NCBI RefSeq assembly: GCF_017643475.1 | Contig: NZ_JAEPNI010000001.1 | Span: 992,001 to 1,056,000 of the forward strand | Source of the DNA: Maricaulis sp. | GTDB lineage: Bacteria; Pseudomonadota; Alphaproteobacteria; Caulobacterales; Maricaulaceae | Reading direction: 5' to 3' | Length of the DNA: 64,000 nucleotides | Part shown: positions 61,114 to 64,000 of the stretch, piece after piece | How the letters are laid out: each line of letters begins with the position of its first letter | How positions within the stretch are numbered: the first letter of the stretch is position 1 | Notes under the pieces: generated by a model | What the model saw: the letters and a program-made list of their open reading frames with translations, nothing else | What the model was told of the DNA's origin: nothing | Database searches by the model: none | Position numbers and translations under genes: made by a program

Positions 61114-62475
61114 TTACTCCGCCGGTTCAGGCGCGTGGGCGTAATGTTTGAGCGCTTCGACAACTTCGGTCGCAGCATTGATGATCAGTGACTCATTCTC
61201 GCCCTCGGTCATGACGCGGACGACCGGTTCAGTGCCGGACGGTCGCACGACCAGGCGTCCCTTGCCTTCAAGACGTTTCTGTACGCCTTCGACCACCGCC
61301 TGAACAGCGACGTCATTCAGCGGCATGGTGCCGGTATAGGGGACGTTTTGCTTGAATTGCGGGGCCGGTTCGAACATCGAGCACAGCTCGGAGACCGGGT
61401 GGTCATTACGCACGCACGCCGCCAGAATCTGCAGGGCGGCGATCAAGCCGTCGCCGGTGGTCGAGTAATCGGTCAGAACCAGATGGCCAGACTGCTCGCC
61501 GCCAACCGAATAGCCGCTACGCCGCATCCTATCGACAACATAACGGTCACCAACGTTAGTGCGGGCGAGCGACATGCCCTGGTCCTTAAAGAAGCGGTCC
61601 ATGGCAAAGTTCGACATGATCGTCGCGACGGCGCCGCCGCCTTTCAGGGTGCCAGCGTCGCGGTGGTCTTTAGCAATGCGGCAAATAAGCTGATCGCCAT
61701 CGATTACACGACCGCGTTCGTCGCACACGATGATGCGGTCGGCATCACCGTCGAGTGCAATACCAATATGGGCCCCAGTCTCCAGAACGCGGTTGATCAT
61801 CGCTTCCGGTGAAGTGGAGCCACAGTTCAGATTGATATTCTGTCCATTTGGGGAAACACCGATCGCGTCGACTTCAGCGCCCAGTTCCTGAAGGGCTTGC
61901 GGGGCGACCCGATACCCCGCGCCGTTGGCGCAATCGAGCACGATCTTCAGGCCGTCGAGGCTGAGCTCGCGCGGAAAGGCCGCTTTGGCGGCTTCGACAT
62001 AGCGACCGCGTGCATCATTGTAGACAGCGACCTGTCCAATCTCGACCGGCGGCACGGCGAGGATCGAACCGACATTCTCCATGCGCTTCTCGATTTCCAA
62101 CTCCACGGCATCAGCAAGCTTGAACCCATCTGGTCCAAAAAGCTTGATGCCGTTGTCAGTGTAAGCGTTATGGGATGCTGTGATCATCACGCCCAGATCA
62201 GCGCGCATGGCGCGTGTGAGCATACCGATCGCAGGTGTGGGCGCTGGCCCCACCGTTCGAACATCCATACCGGCGGATGTGAAACCGGCGATCAGTGAGT
62301 ATTCGAGCATGTAGCCGGACAGGCGAGTGTCCTTGCCAACTACGACCACATGCCTGTGGTTTCCACGTCGAAAATATGAACCTGCTGCCTTGCCCAGTAG
62401 AAGCGCAACTTCCGGTGTCATCGGGAAAGTATTTGCCCGCCCCCGGATTCCGTCAGTTCCGAAGTAAGTTTTCAT
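61114..62475 (-). CDS. glmM: Phosphoglucosamine mutase, copy 2 (canonical)
   Basis: 453 residues. [35 protein letters not shown] (Ser101; the Pro after Asn is Ala here), DGDADR, the specificity loop GGEQSGHLVLTDYSTTGDG and [13 protein letters not shown]. The GEQSGH loop is that of true GlmM, converting glucosamine-6-phosphate to glucosamine-1-phosphate for cell wall and LPS. It is divergent from glmS (171 bp apart), which makes its substrate. Confidence 0.93.
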   Translation of the reverse strand: MKTYFGTDGIRGRANTFPMTPEVALLLGKAAGSYFRRGNHRHVVVVGKDTRLSGYMLEYSLIAGFTSAGMDVRTVGPAPTPAIGMLTRAMRADLGVMITASHNAYTDNGIKLFGPDGFKLADAVELEIEKRMENVGSILAVPPVEIGQVAVYNDARGRYVEAAKAAFPRELSLDGLKIVLDCANGAGYRVAPQALQELGAEVDAIGVSPNGQNINLNCGSTSPEAMINRVLETGAHIGIALDGDADRIIVCDERGRVIDGDQLICRIAKDHRDAGTLKGGGAVATIMSNFAMDRFFKDQGMSLARTNVGDRYVVDRMRRSGYSVGGEQSGHLVLTDYSTTGDGLIAALQILAACVRNDHPVSELCSMFEPAPQFKQNVPYTGTMPLNDVAVQAVVEGVQKRLEGKGRLVVRPSGTEPVVRVMTEGENESLIINAATEVVEALKHYAHAPEPAE

Positions 62476-62646
62476 TCTGAACCATTTGTCGTCGGGTCAG
62501 CTCTCAAGTTCGTTCCCGAACAAGACCAATCCGACGTTCCCCCATTGCAAAAAATAGCACTCAGCCATCAGTTTCTTCTTTACATCCTCTACAGGAAAAC
62601 GTCTACAACATCTCTGAGCCAAAGCCCAAAAACAGATAGGTTGAGC

Positions 62647-64000
62647 ATGTGTGGGATTATCGGAATTGCAGGCACGACTGAGACATCGGAACGTTTGATC
62701 GACGGTCTTAAGCGCTTGGAATATAGGGGGTATGACTCTGCCGGTATTGCGGTGCTACAAGAAGGCGAGCTGCAGCGCAGGCGTGCGCAGGGAAAAATTC
62801 GCAACCTGGAGTCCGTTGTCCGCGATGAGCCCTGTGACGGGCCCCTGGGTATCGCGCACACCCGCTGGGCGACCCATGGAAAGCCCTCAACCTCAAATGC
62901 CCACCCGCATGCCTTCGGCGGCGTCGCTATCGTCCATAATGGAATTATCGAGAATTTTCGTGAACTGCGCGAAGAACTCGCCCAGAAGGGGCACAACTTC
63001 GAGAGCGAAACAGATTCTGAAGTCATTGCTCATGTGATTGCCTACTACCTGGGCAAGGGGCTCGCAATGAAAGAGGCCTTTCGCGAGGCAGTGAATCGCC
63101 TGCGTGGCGCTTACGCTGTCGCCGCAATCAGCAAGGATAATCCGGACCAGTTGTATGGCGCCCGCCGTGGCAGCCCGCTGGTCATTGGCCGCGCGGAGAC
63201 GGAAAGCTTCCTGGGATCAGATGCAATTGCATTGGCTGAATGGACCCGCCGGGTGATCTATCTCGAGGAAGATGACTGGTGCATGGTCACGCCAACCGAG
63301 GTCGAGATATACACCATGGATGGCAAGCGTGTGGAGCGTCCGGAACAGATCTCCAACGCCACACCTGGATTTGCCGACAAGGGCGAGTACCGCCACTTCA
63401 TGGAGAAGGAAATCTACGAACAGCCCGACGCTGTTGGTCGTACGCTTTCCAATTACATCGACCCGGTGGAGCGTCGTTTCCATTCCGCAAATCTGGATGG
63501 CTGGAAGTCGACGAGTCGGCTGCTTGGGTCTGCGTGTGGAACCGCATTTTACGCCGCGGCAACATCGAAATATTGGTTCGAGCGTTATGCGCGCTTGCCG
63601 GTTGAGGTCGATATCGCATCGGAATTCCGCTACCGCTCGCCGGTCTTGCTGGACTCTGACCGTGCCTTCTTTGTCTCCCAGTCCGGTGAGACCGCGGATA
63701 CCCTGGCCGCGCTGCGCTATTGCAAGGCATCAAACGTGCCGACGGTTGCCGTCGTCAATGTGCCGGAATCCTCGATTGACCGTGATGCGGACACGACCCT
63801 GTTTACCTATGCAGGTACGGAAATCGGTGTGGCATCCACCAAGGCGTTCACGGCACAGCTGACGGCCCTGGCCTGTGTTGCTGCGGGTGCTGCGCAAGCA
63901 CGTGACGAGCTTTCTGATAACGAGATCGGCGATTTGATCGATGGCCTGCTTGAAGCGCCGCGAATGCTTAATGAGGCACTGGAGAAAGTGAGTGATGTCG
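62647..64000 (+). CDS. glmS: Glutamine-fructose-6-phosphate aminotransferase (5' part)
   Basis: 451 codons to the right edge; the last third or so lies outside the window. MCGIIGIAG gives the N-terminal Cys2 nucleophile, LEYRGYDSAGIAV, HTRWATHGKPS and NAHPHAFG complete the glutaminase domain, and GEYRHFMEKEIYEQPDAV, SACGTAFYAA and SQSGETADTLAALRY begin the isomerase SIS domains. It makes glucosamine-6-phosphate. Divergent from the canonical glmM copy. Confidence 0.96.
   Translation, partial: MCGIIGIAGTTETSERLIDGLKRLEYRGYDSAGIAVLQEGELQRRRAQGKIRNLESVVRDEPCDGPLGIAHTRWATHGKPSTSNAHPHAFGGVAIVHNGIIENFRELREELAQKGHNFESETDSEVIAHVIAYYLGKGLAMKEAFREAVNRLRGAYAVAAISKDNPDQLYGARRGSPLVIGRAETESFLGSDAIALAEWTRRVIYLEEDDWCMVTPTEVEIYTMDGKRVERPEQISNATPGFADKGEYRHFMEKEIYEQPDAVGRTLSNYIDPVERRFHSANLDGWKSTSRLLGSACGTAFYAAATSKYWFERYARLPVEVDIASEFRYRSPVLLDSDRAFFVSQSGETADTLAALRYCKASNVPTVAVVNVPESSIDRDADTTLFTYAGTEIGVASTKAFTAQLTALACVAAGAAQARDELSDNEIGDLIDGLLEAPRMLNEALEKVSDV

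Noticed and set aside
1-64000. CRISPR arrays, insertion sequences, integrases, phage genes or att sites.
   Set aside because: No repeat-spacer array, transposase or recombinase-like protein is visible, and base composition is uniform apart from the high-expression receptor gene.

Overview
The window is GC-rich chromosomal DNA from a stalked or dimorphic alphaproteobacterium, most likely of the Caulobacterales/Maricaulales (Hyphomonadaceae or Maricaulaceae type). The clues are a GapR nucleoid protein, a CpdR-type cell-cycle response regulator, a single-gene motA, CtrA-like TTAACC/CTAACC half-sites, many large TonB-dependent receptors, and general codon use. I see no phage, insertion sequence or CRISPR array.

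Layout. 1-9.1 kb is housekeeping: ASCH protein, polyphosphate kinase 2, small secreted and TPR proteins, gapR, an alpha/beta hydrolase, a fatty-acid desaturase, a pair of acyl-CoA dehydrogenases behind a palindromic operator, a HAD phosphatase and rpmJ (bL36). 9.1-11.8 kb holds a TetR regulator with a 36-bp perfect palindrome facing a short-chain dehydrogenase, then a membrane-anchored ClpP-like serine protease. 12.1-14.9 kb is a translationally coupled trio: two DUF1194 von Willebrand-type proteins and a lytic transglycosylase. 14.9-23.4 kb carries a hybrid histidine kinase, an MFS exporter, motA, a small hydrolase, mnmC and a WecG-type glycosyltransferase. 23.4-28.1 kb is a cobalamin uptake operon (riboswitch, btuB, btuF, btuC, btuD), followed by mrp and tRNA-Val(GAC).

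29.7-40.2 kb: a very large TonB-dependent receptor with high-expression codon use, cpdR, an N-formylglutamate amidohydrolase family protein, an XRE regulator, a hisN-type phosphatase, a methyltransferase-like lipoprotein, an Hsp20 gene whose leader looks like a ROSE RNA thermometer, a pentapeptide-repeat protein, a RibD deaminase lacking its reductase, and gpmA.

40.5-51.1 kb is the most distinctive part: kdsD, then a complete type I secretion cassette (ABC ATPase, HlyD adaptor, TolC-like outer-membrane protein) and its probable substrate. That substrate is a 1638-residue surface protein with eight cadherin-like repeats, a PPC-like domain, a serralysin-type zinc protease, RTX-like repeats and a Cys/His-rich tail. 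51.1-64 kb is a nucleotide-sugar and envelope-precursor region: rfbDBC and rfbA (dTDP-rhamnose), a UDP-glucuronate epimerase, galU, ugd, three phosphohexomutase paralogues (two GlmM-like) and the start of glmS. Together the right third of the window suggests construction of a rhamnose- and uronate-containing cell surface or exopolysaccharide next to a secreted adhesin/protease. Function is inferred from families and context; no experiment or database search was run.
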